From contig CBFGZI010000140.1 of NCBI GenBank assembly GCA_965653225.1, positions 1 to 9,146 on the forward strand: a DNA stretch of 9,146 nucleotides. The letters run 5' to 3'. A program made the translations under genes and the position numbers. Shown in pieces: positions 1 to 5,836 of this stretch; the first letter of the stretch is position 1; every line of letters begins with the position of its first letter. Origin of the DNA: JALZDI01 sp965653225 (GTDB lineage Bacteria > Actinomycetota > Actinomycetes > Propionibacteriales > Nocardioidaceae). A model generated the notes under the pieces. It was not told the DNA's origin. It saw nothing but the letters and a program-made list of their open reading frames with translations, and did no database searches.

Positions 1-95
1 GGGAGGCGCTGCCGTGCGACCACTACCTGCCCGAGGAGGCGCCCGAGGCCACCGCCGAGCGCCTGCGTGACTTCCTCGGGCGTCACGGGCGCTGA
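1..95 (+). CDS. Alpha/beta-hydrolase, C-terminal fragment (5' end outside window)
   Basis: An open frame enters from the left edge (first full codon at base 3) and stops at TGA 93-95, giving 30 residues. The peptide contains CDHYLPEEAPEATAERLRDF. This looks like the last catalytic element of alpha/beta-hydrolases of the haloacetate dehalogenase/epoxide hydrolase type, where the catalytic histidine sits in a G-H-(F/Y)-(L/V)-P-E-E-x-P-E motif followed by a final helix. Here Asp replaces the usual Gly before the His. The Ala/Glu/Arg-rich helix after it is the normal C-terminus. The substrate cannot be told from this fragment. The gene converges on the membrane protein gene, and its stop codon lies inside a terminator-like hairpin. 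It is probably unrelated to the one-carbon genes to the right. Confidence 0.6.
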   Translation, partial: EALPCDHYLPEEAPEATAERLRDFLGRHGR

Positions 96-124
96 CCGCG
101 GATCGCGGTCAGCGCTGCTGACCG
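91..124. terminator. Bidirectional terminator made of two interlocking hairpins
   Basis: Bases 91-100 (GCTGACCGCG) and 104-113 (CGCGGTCAGC) form a perfect 10-bp inverted repeat with a 3-base loop. The right arm can instead pair with the next segment: 106-113 (CGGTCAGC) with 117-124 (GCTGACCG), a perfect 8-bp stem, again with a 3-base loop. The TGA of the rightward hydrolase gene (93-95) and the TGA of the leftward membrane-protein gene (109-111 on +) both lie in the arms of the first hairpin. There is no T-tract on either side, as is common for actinobacterial terminators. The position between convergent genes supports a shared terminator. Termination itself is inferred. Confidence 0.65.
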
Positions 125-963
125 TCACCCCTTGTCGGCAGGTCCGCGCCGTGGCCGGCCGGTGCGGGACGGAGTGCGCCGCCGACGATGTCCCGGACGC
201 GGTTCCATCTGCGGTGGTACGCCTCGTCGAACCGTCGTCGTGACCGTGCGAGCTTGCGCTCGTCGTACCGGCGCCGGGCCCACACCGAGCCCGGCTTGGC
301 CAGCCGCACAGCACCCACGAACGCGACGATCGGGATGACGATGCCCATCAGGCCGGTGGCCAGCTTGCTCTTCAGGAAGCAGATGACTGCCATGGCCAGG
401 TGGAACGCCAGCCCGAGCAGGTAGCTCGCGATCGCGTATAGGTCGGACAGGTCGTTGCCCGGTGCGAACGGGTTGGCCTGCATCAGGAGCACGACGCCGA
501 GAGCGCCGCCGAGCATGATCGCGTCGATCGACTTGCGTCCCTCCGGACCCCAGTACACGTCGTCGAGGTGGAACCACAGCGCGAACTCGTCGAGCGTGAG
601 GGCGGCTCCGGCACCGAACGTCGCCGCCAGGATCTCCGACCACGGAGCGTCGGGGGTGTAGCGGAACTGCAGCATCCCGGCGACCAGCACCAGCAGGATG
701 CCCCACACCTGGTGGTGGACATGGACGTCGCCGATGTAGATGTCGGACAGCCCGCCACGGTCGGCGGCCTCGGCATCCTCGCCGGACGGCTCGGATACGG
801 CCGCGTTCTTGGTACGGATACGCCGCGTGATGCCGCGGGTGATGGCGAACGTGACGAAGAACCCGAGCAGGCCCCAGAGCGCCGTCGACCTGCCCGTGTC
901 GCTGAAGTACTCCCGGTACCACTCCACGTCGTCCCCGCCCGTCGGGCCCCTGCCCTCGATCAT
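109..963 (-). CDS. Six-helix integral membrane protein of unknown function (actinobacterial family)
   Basis: The protein has 284 residues from the ATG at 963. A TTG at 987 would add 8 residues; its only SD-like AGAGG abuts it, and neither start has a well-spaced SD. Hydrophobic segments lie near residues 27-43, 86-100, 109-131, 146-162, 176-197 and 202-220, separated by an acidic loop (55-70) and followed by an Arg-rich C-terminal tail of about 60 residues. Two polar clusters are striking: HVHH at 81-84, just before helix 2, and TLDEFALWFHLDDVYW at 123-138, at the end of helix 3. From memory, this His cluster, the DEF...DVYW stretch and a late RLAKPGSVWARRRY element recur in a conserved actinobacterial membrane family with no assigned function. 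Metal binding is possible but unproven. It lies about 58 bases downstream of fhs on the same strand, so it may be the last gene of that operon or have its own promoter. No catalytic role is claimed. Confidence 0.75.
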   Translation of the reverse strand: MIEGRGPTGGDDVEWYREYFSDTGRSTALWGLLGFFVTFAITRGITRRIRTKNAAVSEPSGEDAEAADRGGLSDIYIGDVHVHHQVWGILLVLVAGMLQFRYTPDAPWSEILAATFGAGAALTLDEFALWFHLDDVYWGPEGRKSIDAIMLGGALGVVLLMQANPFAPGNDLSDLYAIASYLLGLAFHLAMAVICFLKSKLATGLMGIVIPIVAFVGAVRLAKPGSVWARRRYDERKLARSRRRFDEAYHRRWNRVRDIVGGALRPAPAGHGADLPTRGDGQQR

Positions 964-1021
964 GCGACCGGCAGAGGGCGCCGACAACCTCTGACGCGCC
1001 GGTCGCTGCGGCCAGCCGACG

Positions 1022-2719
1022 TCAGAACAAACCGACCGTCAGGCCATACTCGTCGATGTCGATACGGGTCGCGGCTGGGCTCGAACCCAGACCGGGCATG
1101 GTCTGCATGTCCCCGCAGATCGCGTACACGAAGCCCGCGCCGACCGACGCCCGCACCTCACGCACCGGGAGACGCCAACCGGTCGGCGCACCCTTGAGCG
1201 TCGGGTCCGACGAGATAGACAGGTGCGTCTTGGCCATGCAGATCGGCAGACTGCCCCACCCGCACCGCTCGTAGAGGTCCAGGGACCGCGCCGCGCTCGC
1301 CGAGTAGTCCACGCCGTCGGCGCCGTACACGCGGGTGGCGATGGTCTCGATCTTGCTCCGCAGCCCGTCCCCCTCCGCGTACAGGTAGTGGAACTCTCCG
1401 GGCTTCTCCGCCGCCTCCGCGACCGCCTCCGCGAGCTCGACGGCACCGGCTCCGCCGTCGGAGAAGTGCGTCGACACCGCGCACCGCACGCCCAGCTCGG
1501 CCGCGATCTCGCGCACCGCCGCGTGCTCGGAGGGGTGGTCCTCCGGGAACGCGTTGACGGCCACCACCGGCTCCACACCATGCAGCCGGATGTTGTCGAC
1601 CTGCTTGCGCAGGTTGGCCGCGCCCGCGTGCACGTCGTCAGGGTTCTCGGCGAGCAGCTCGTCCGGCAGCGGCCGGCCGGCGACCACGCGATGCCGTCCC
1701 GAGTGCACCTTCAGCGCACGCACGGTCGCGACGACGACGGCGGCGTCGGGCACGAGCCCGGACACCCGGCACTTCAGGTTGAAGAACCGCTCCGCGCCCA
1801 TGTCCGCACCGAACCCCGCCTCGGTGACCAGGAAGTCACCGCAGCGGATACCGATGAGGTCGGCCACCACAGAGGAGTTGCCGGTGGCGATGTTGCCGAA
1901 CGGGCCGCAGTGGACGAGTGCCGGCGTGTTCTCGAGCGTCTGCAGCAGGTTGGGCTTCAGCGCATCCTTGAGCAGCACGGTCATCGCGCCCGCGGCACGA
2001 AGCTGTTCCGCGGTCACCGGCGCCGACTCGCGTGTGTAGCCGACGACGATCCGGCCCAGCCGCGCGCGCAGGTCCGCCAGCGACCTCGACAGCGCCAGCG
2101 TCGCCATCACCTCCGACGCCGCGGTGATGTCGAAGCCGGCCTGCCGCGGCGCCCCGTCGCCTCGGCCGCCGAGACCCACCACGACGTTGCGCAGGGCACG
2201 GTCGTTCACGTCGAGCACGCGCCGCCAGGTGATCGCGTGCGGGTCCAGCCCCAGTTGGTTGCCGCGGAAGAGGTGGTCGTCGACCATCGCGGCGAGCTGG
2301 TTGTGCGCCGCGGTGACCGCGTGCAGGTCTCCGGTGAGGTGCAGGTTGACCCGCTCCATCGGGACGACCTGGCTGTAGCCACCGCCCGCGGCGCCGCCCT
2401 TGATGCCGAGCGTGGGACCCATGGACGCCTGCCGGATCGCGATGGTCGTACGCCGGCCGGTGCGGGCCAGGCCCTGGCCGAGCCCGATCGTGGTCGTGGT
2501 CTTGCCCTCGCCCAGCGGTGTCGGGGTGATCGCGCTGACGACGACGTACTTGGCCCTCGGGCGGTCGGCCAGCTCGTCCACGGAGTCCAGGCCGATCTTG
2601 GCCACGCCGCGGCCGTACAGCTCGAGCACGTTGCTGCCCAGCCCCATCTCACCGGCCACGTCCTCGACCGGTTTCAGGGACGCGGCCCGAGCGATCTCCA
2701 GGCTGCTCGGCAGGCTCAT
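1022..2719 (-). CDS. fhs: Formate-tetrahydrofolate ligase (10-formyl-THF synthetase)
   Basis: This cytosolic enzyme interconverts formate, ATP and THF with 10-formyl-THF, ADP and phosphate. At 565 residues it is close to the usual family length of about 556. The P-loop TPLGEGKTT is at 67-75. The family signature GIKGGAAGGGY at 105-115 is intact. The second signature, VATVRALKVHSG (330-341), has Ser at 340 where Gly is usual. The C-terminus (CGDMQTMPGLG then DEYGLTVGLF) is complete. The ATG at 2719 is chosen over an upstream in-frame start because the longer frame would run through the metF-like gene. It overlaps that gene's TGA as ATGA and has GAGGAG eight bases upstream. In an operon with a methyltransferase and a MetF-like protein, it most likely runs towards formate and ATP, disposing of demethylation-derived carbon. 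The fold and function are near certain; the direction is inferred. Confidence 0.96.
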   Translation of the reverse strand: MSLPSSLEIARAASLKPVEDVAGEMGLGSNVLELYGRGVAKIGLDSVDELADRPRAKYVVVSAITPTPLGEGKTTTTIGLGQGLARTGRRTTIAIRQASMGPTLGIKGGAAGGGYSQVVPMERVNLHLTGDLHAVTAAHNQLAAMVDDHLFRGNQLGLDPHAITWRRVLDVNDRALRNVVVGLGGRGDGAPRQAGFDITAASEVMATLALSRSLADLRARLGRIVVGYTRESAPVTAEQLRAAGAMTVLLKDALKPNLLQTLENTPALVHCGPFGNIATGNSSVVADLIGIRCGDFLVTEAGFGADMGAERFFNLKCRVSGLVPDAAVVVATVRALKVHSGRHRVVAGRPLPDELLAENPDDVHAGAANLRKQVDNIRLHGVEPVVAVNAFPEDHPSEHAAVREIAAELGVRCAVSTHFSDGGAGAVELAEAVAEAAEKPGEFHYLYAEGDGLRSKIETIATRVYGADGVDYSASAARSLDLYERCGWGSLPICMAKTHLSISSDPTLKGAPTGWRLPVREVRASVGAGFVYAICGDMQTMPGLGSSPAATRIDIDEYGLTVGLF

Positions 2720-3603
2720 GATCCCGGCTCCTCGCCAGGGCGCACCCGCGTCAGCACCGATCTCCGCCAGCGCTCGGTCGCCGCAACGTCGTTGAACGTG
2801 TACATGTGCAGGCCGATGATGCGGTAGTGCGGCAGTCCCAGGTAGGGCGTGAGGCCGTCGACGATCGCGTCCGGCCGCCACTCACCCGGCTGTGCCAGCC
2901 GCAACATCCCCCGGCCGTGATGGGCGAGCGCGCGCGTCGACTCGCCGACGCCGATGCGCCGGCTGACCTTCAGCAGCTGCCGTGTCCGTGCCGGTCCGGG
3001 GACACCGACGTAGATCGGCAGCGTGATGCCACGACGACGTAGCCGCTCCACCCACCGCACCACCACGGCGGGCTGGAAGCAGATCTGGCTGACGATGTAC
3101 GACGCGTAGCGACGCTTGTCCCACATCGCCTGCACCGTGAGGTCGTCGGGGATCTTCGGGTGCGGCTCGGGGTATCCCGCGATCCCGACCACGAGCTCGT
3201 AGCCGAGCCTGTCCATCGCCTCGAGGACGTCCAGCGAGCCGGTGAACTCGCCGGCCGGCTCCTCGGCGTCGCCGCCGATCGCGAAGACGTCGTGGATGCC
3301 GAACGCCAGCAGCTCGTCGAGGACGTCCTTCAGGTGTGCCTCGTCGCGCACGAGCCGCGCCGACACGTGCGGCACGACGCGGACACCCTGCGACGCCAGC
3401 CGGCCCGCCGTCTCCAGCGTCGCCGCCAGCCCCTGACGGGGCGAGGCCGTCACCGTCACGGTCGCCTGTGGCGGTACGTGGGCCGCAACGTCGTCCTCGA
3501 TGCCGGGCAGAGGCAGCACCTCGTACCGCGGCGCAGCAAGCACGTCGGCGAGGTTCTGGCGGGGCTCCGGCCGTACACGCGGAGCACGCCTGCGCGTCAG
3601 CAT
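2716..3603 (-). CDS. metF: MetF-like methylenetetrahydrofolate reductase (divergent short form)
   Basis: A 295-residue TIM-barrel protein of the MTHFR family, which interconverts 5-methyl-THF and 5,10-methylene-THF using a flavin. Family landmarks appear in order: YEVLPL (27-32), with Glu28 aligning to the catalytic Glu of the EFFPP motif in E. coli MetF; PHVSAR (78-83); IGGDAEEP (109-116), matching the RGD element with its Asp; AGYPEPHP (142-149); the SQICF strand (172-176); and the barrel end HMYTFND. The EFFPP signature itself is altered (VLPL follows the Glu), which marks a divergent branch. The ATG at 3603 is chosen because AGGGA lies seven bases upstream, in the 13-base gap after the methyltransferase gene; the longer frame would overlap that gene. 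Its TGA overlaps the fhs ATG. Placed between a DmdA-like methyltransferase and Fhs, it probably oxidises 5-methyl-THF in catabolism rather than supplying methionine synthesis. The family is secure, the direction is inferred. Confidence 0.85.
   Translation of the reverse strand: MLTRRRAPRVRPEPRQNLADVLAAPRYEVLPLPGIEDDVAAHVPPQATVTVTASPRQGLAATLETAGRLASQGVRVVPHVSARLVRDEAHLKDVLDELLAFGIHDVFAIGGDAEEPAGEFTGSLDVLEAMDRLGYELVVGIAGYPEPHPKIPDDLTVQAMWDKRRYASYIVSQICFQPAVVVRWVERLRRRGITLPIYVGVPGPARTRQLLKVSRRIGVGESTRALAHHGRGMLRLAQPGEWRPDAIVDGLTPYLGLPHYRIIGLHMYTFNDVAATERWRRSVLTRVRPGEEPGS
2728..2733 (-). promoter_or_regulatory. Ribosome binding site of fhs inside the metF-like gene
   Basis: On the minus strand GAGGAG lies 8 bases before the fhs ATG (2717-2719) and within the last codons of the metF-like gene. 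With the ATGA overlap, this fixes the fhs start and suggests translational coupling of the two genes. Confidence 0.7.
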
Positions 3604-3610
3604 CGTGGTT

Positions 3611-3615
3611 TCCCT
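3611..3615 (-). promoter_or_regulatory. Ribosome binding site of the metF-like gene
   Basis: AGGGA on the minus strand lies 7 bases before the ATG at 3603 and just after the TAG (3617-3619) of the upstream methyltransferase gene. It selects this start over the longer upstream frame. Confidence 0.55.
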
Positions 3616-3616
3616 G

Positions 3617-4849
3617 CTACGTGAGGGGAACGGCGGACGCCGACGACACCAGCCTGGCCACGTCCTGCTTCGGCTGGTCCTTGGTCGGGTCGATGAACGG
3701 CTTCGGCACCACGACAGCCGGCGCGATCTCGTGCGACGTGTCGACGTCGACGGTCGTGCCAATTGTCGTCAGCTCGATCGGAAGCATGGCGTAGCCGATG
3801 TTCCTCTCCAGCCGAGGTGAGTAGCAGGCGGACGTGACGTGCCCGACACGCACTCCCTCGTGGTACACGGGGAAGTAGTCGACCATCGAGCCGTCGTTGA
3901 AGCTGCCGAGCCGTGCCCCGCCGATCTCCACACCTGCGAGCTTGCGGTGGACTCCCTCGGCCTTGATGCTCCGGAGCGCGTCCTTGCCGATGAAGTCCGC
4001 CTCCTGGTCGAGGTTGACCATCCAGTCGTAGCCCATGCCGACCTCGAACGGGTTGGTGTCGAACGTGATGTCGGCTCCGTGCGCCAGGATCCCGCCCTCG
4101 ATCCGGCGGATGTGGCAGGGCCCGATGACCTTCATCCCGTACGGCCGGCCGGCCTGCCAGATCCGGTCCCACAGCCGCATCGCGTCACGGCTGGCATTGC
4201 GCACGTAGACCTCGTAGCCCACCTCGGCGGTGTAACCCGTGCGGGATACGACCACCTGCATGCCGTCGAGGTCGTACTCGTGCAGGTAGTAGTACGGGAT
4301 GTCGAGCACGCCGTCACCGAAGACGTCGCGCATCACCGACGCCGACAGCGGCCCCTGCACCTGCACCGGGCCGACGTCCGCCTCTCGCACCTGCACGTCG
4401 AAGCCGGACCGGTAGGCCAGGCCCCTGGCCCACAGCAGGATGTCGCTGTCGGCCAGCGAGAGCCAGAAGTGGTTCTCACCGAGCCGCAGCAGCACCGGGT
4501 CGTTGAGGATCCCGCCGCGCTCGTCGGTGAGGAAGACGTACTTGCACTGGCCGACGCGGCACTTGGTGAGGTCGCGCGTCACCAGCATGTTGGTGAAGTC
4601 GAAGGCGTCCGGGCCGGTGATCTCGACCTGCCGTTCGACGCCGACGTCCCAGAGCGTGACGCCGGTCAGCAGCGTCCAGTACTCCGCGACCGGGTCACCG
4701 TAGTGCCGTGGGTGGTAGGTGCGGTTGTACACGCTGTACATCGCGACGCCGTGCCGCCGAGACGCGTAGAAGAACGGCGACTTGCGGATGCGGGGGTAGA
4801 GCAGGACGTGGGGGTGGGAGTTCTCGAGGGTGTCGAGGTTTTCGAGCAT
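3617..4849 (-). CDS. DmdA-type (GcvT-fold) THF-dependent demethylase/methyltransferase
   Basis: 410 residues, probably cytosolic. The likely reaction is transfer of a methyl group from a small donor to THF, giving 5-methyl-THF. The sequence resembles dimethylsulfoniopropionate demethylase DmdA more than glycine-cleavage GcvT. Landmarks are WDVGVERQVEI (67-77), RDLTKCRVGQCKY (92-104), GGILNDPV (112-119), then FWLSLADSDILLWARGLA, the conserved QGP and the ERIEGG-like HIRRIEGG before a DITFDTNPFE element. GcvT proteins have an Asp pair where this one has Asn116-Asp117, and as I recall DmdA also has NDP there. A C-terminal barrel (GCV_T_C-like) follows from roughly 310. The ATG at 4849 has GGAGG five bases upstream; the longer frame crosses the promoter region. 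It is the first gene of the operon with metF-like and fhs, as expected for an enzyme releasing 5-methyl-THF. No glycine-cleavage P or H gene is nearby. The donor (sulfonium, quaternary amine or methoxy compound) is not determined, so dmdA is not assigned. Confidence 0.82.
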   Translation of the reverse strand: MLENLDTLENSHPHVLLYPRIRKSPFFYASRRHGVAMYSVYNRTYHPRHYGDPVAEYWTLLTGVTLWDVGVERQVEITGPDAFDFTNMLVTRDLTKCRVGQCKYVFLTDERGGILNDPVLLRLGENHFWLSLADSDILLWARGLAYRSGFDVQVREADVGPVQVQGPLSASVMRDVFGDGVLDIPYYYLHEYDLDGMQVVVSRTGYTAEVGYEVYVRNASRDAMRLWDRIWQAGRPYGMKVIGPCHIRRIEGGILAHGADITFDTNPFEVGMGYDWMVNLDQEADFIGKDALRSIKAEGVHRKLAGVEIGGARLGSFNDGSMVDYFPVYHEGVRVGHVTSACYSPRLERNIGYAMLPIELTTIGTTVDVDTSHEIAPAVVVPKPFIDPTKDQPKQDVARLVSSASAVPLT

Positions 4850-4854
4850 TGCCG

Positions 4855-4859
4855 CCTCC
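4855..4859 (-). promoter_or_regulatory. Ribosome binding site of the DmdA-like gene
   Basis: GGAGG on the minus strand lies 5 bases before the ATG at 4849. It is the strongest SD in the window, and it rules out the much longer upstream reading frame, which would also run antisense through the IclR gene. Confidence 0.8.
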
Positions 4860-4903
4860 GGGCTCTGCGCGACGGTATGAAGTCTCTGGCGTACCAAACT
4901 CTG

Positions 4904-4935
4904 TGCGTATAACGCAAGGGGTTGCGCGATACGCA
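4904..4935. promoter_or_regulatory. Probable IclR operator: two 13-bp palindromes in a 32-bp dyad
   Basis: Two near-palindromes of form TGCGY-N3-ACGCA lie here: TGCGTATAACGCA at 4904-4916 and TGCGCGATACGCA at 4923-4935, centres 19 bp apart. The whole block is also symmetric about 4919.5: TGCGTAT (4904-4910) pairs with ATACGCA (4929-4935), and CGCAA (4913-4917) with TTGCG (4922-4926). It lies between the divergent DmdA-like and IclR genes, about 55 bases upstream of the former and 46 upstream of the latter, where a regulator would control both. A further half-site, GTACGCA, is at 4951-4957. Binding by the adjacent IclR protein is inferred. Confidence 0.65.
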
Positions 4936-4968
4936 AAAAGATACTCCACAGTACGCACCAGACGGGAC

Positions 4969-4974
4969 TAACCT
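4969..4974 (+). promoter_or_regulatory. Candidate -10 hexamer of the IclR gene (leaderless start)
   Basis: TAACCT matches the actinobacterial TANNNT -10 pattern and ends 6 bases before the ATG at 4981. Transcription would therefore begin at or next to the start codon. No Shine-Dalgarno is visible ahead of the ATG, which fits a leaderless mRNA. No clear -35 is present. Confidence 0.4.
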
Positions 4975-4980
4975 CTGGGC

Positions 4981-5814
4981 ATGCCCACCCCTGAACCCAC
5001 CTCTGCGCCCGGCATCCGTGCCCCGAACAGAGCCCCTGAGAACGGCTCCGTGCAGTCGGTCGACCGCGCGGTGCGCGTGCTGGAGATCCTGGCCCGGGAG
5101 GGTGAGGCCGCCGTGACCGAGGTCGCCCGCGAGCTCGGGGTGCACACCTCGACGGCCTCCCGCCTGATCGCCGCGCTGCTCGATCACGACCTGGTCGAGC
5201 AACCCACCGCGCGCGGCAAGTACCGGCTCGGGGTCGGACTCCTTCGGCTCGCCGGCGCCACAGCGTCCCACCTCGATCTGTCCACCCAGGCCCAGCCGGT
5301 GTGCGACGCACTGGCGGCTGAGCTCGACGAGACGACGAACGTCGCGATCATCAGCGGCGACGTGGCGATCAACGTCTGTCAGGCCCAGGGGTCGACGCAT
5401 GTGGCCGCGCAGAACTGGGTGGGCCAGCGCACCGTGCTGCACGCGACGTCGAGCGGCAAGGTGCTGCTGGCCTACCTGCGCGACGAGGAGCTCGACGGCA
5501 TGCTCGACGGGCAGCTCGAGCGCTTCACCCCGCGCACGTTCACCTCCCTCGGTGACCTGCGCAAGGAGCTGCAATGCATCCGCGAGCGGGGATGGGCGCA
5601 CGCGATCGAGGAGTACGAGGAGGGGCTGAACGCCGTGGCGGCCCCGATCCGGGCGCACGACGGGTCGGTCGTCGCCGCCATCAGCGCGTCGGGGCCGGCG
5701 TACCGGCTCAGCGAGCACCGGATCCCCGAGGCCTCGCGGGCGGTGACGCGCGCGGCGGCGGAGGTGTCACGGCGCCTGGGCTACCACCCCGACCCGAGCG
5801 ATAAGGACGACTGA
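4981..5814 (+). CDS. IclR-family transcriptional regulator
   Basis: 277 residues. After a Pro/Ala-rich low-complexity tail of about 22 residues, the canonical IclR opening SVQSVDRAVRVLEILA (23-38) starts a winged helix-turn-helix. The recognition helix is about 55-67 (HTSTASRLIAALL) and the wing about 74-83. The effector-binding domain spans about 95-268 and includes the typical HATSSGKVLLA, EEYEEGLNAVAAPI and AAISASGPAYRL segments. Length is normal. Such proteins bind a small carboxylate or aromatic ligand and act as repressors or activators of adjacent catabolic genes. This one is divergent from the DmdA-like/metF/fhs operon across 131 bases holding a double palindrome, so control of that operon and of itself is the natural inference. 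The ATG at 4981 has no SD and may be leaderless; GTG at 5050 (Val24) would be the alternative, just ahead of the conserved domain. It converges on the flavoprotein gene with only 22 bases between. Confidence 0.92.
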   Translation: MPTPEPTSAPGIRAPNRAPENGSVQSVDRAVRVLEILAREGEAAVTEVARELGVHTSTASRLIAALLDHDLVEQPTARGKYRLGVGLLRLAGATASHLDLSTQAQPVCDALAAELDETTNVAIISGDVAINVCQAQGSTHVAAQNWVGQRTVLHATSSGKVLLAYLRDEELDGMLDGQLERFTPRTFTSLGDLRKELQCIRERGWAHAIEEYEEGLNAVAAPIRAHDGSVVAAISASGPAYRLSEHRIPEASRAVTRAAAEVSRRLGYHPDPSDKDD

Positions 5815-5836
5815 GCAGACTTGGGGGCCAGGCGGT

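Noticed and set aside
988..1021. Terminator between fhs and the membrane-protein gene
   Set aside because: The GC-rich sequence allows only short 4-5 bp stems with mismatches and no T-tract, so neither a terminator nor read-through can be claimed.
1223..2827. A 534-codon open frame on the + strand opposite fhs
   Set aside because: Low-complexity Arg/His/Val-rich translation with no domain; fhs on the other strand is complete with both signatures.
3617..4849. Annotation as glycine-cleavage T protein (gcvT)
   Set aside because: The WDV-ERQVE, GQCKY and LNDPV motifs point to the DmdA-like branch, no gcvP or gcvH is adjacent, and the MetF-like partner implies 5-methyl-THF.
3617..4849. Assignment as LigM/DesA aromatic O-demethylase
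   Set aside because: The operon logic resembles ligM-metF-ligH, but the protein sequence as I recall LigM does not match; no ring-degradation genes are in view.
4872..4877. Minus-strand TACCGT as the -10 of the DmdA-like operon
   Set aside because: It fits TANNNT, but no acceptable -35 lies 16-18 bases upstream and such hexamers are common by chance.
4850..5311. N-terminal extension of the DmdA-like gene to about 564 residues
   Set aside because: The extension reads antisense through IclR and the operator as Arg/Pro-rich sequence, while the ATG at 4849 has a strong GGAGG and begins where homology begins.
4666..5718. A 350-codon leftward frame opposite the IclR gene
   Set aside because: It spans the divergent promoter and double operator and has no family features; IclR on + is complete.
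5815..5836. Terminator between the convergent IclR and flavoprotein genes
   Set aside because: Only 22 bases separate the stops and I found no convincing stem; GCGG/CCGC pairing would be 4 bp with a 13-base loop.
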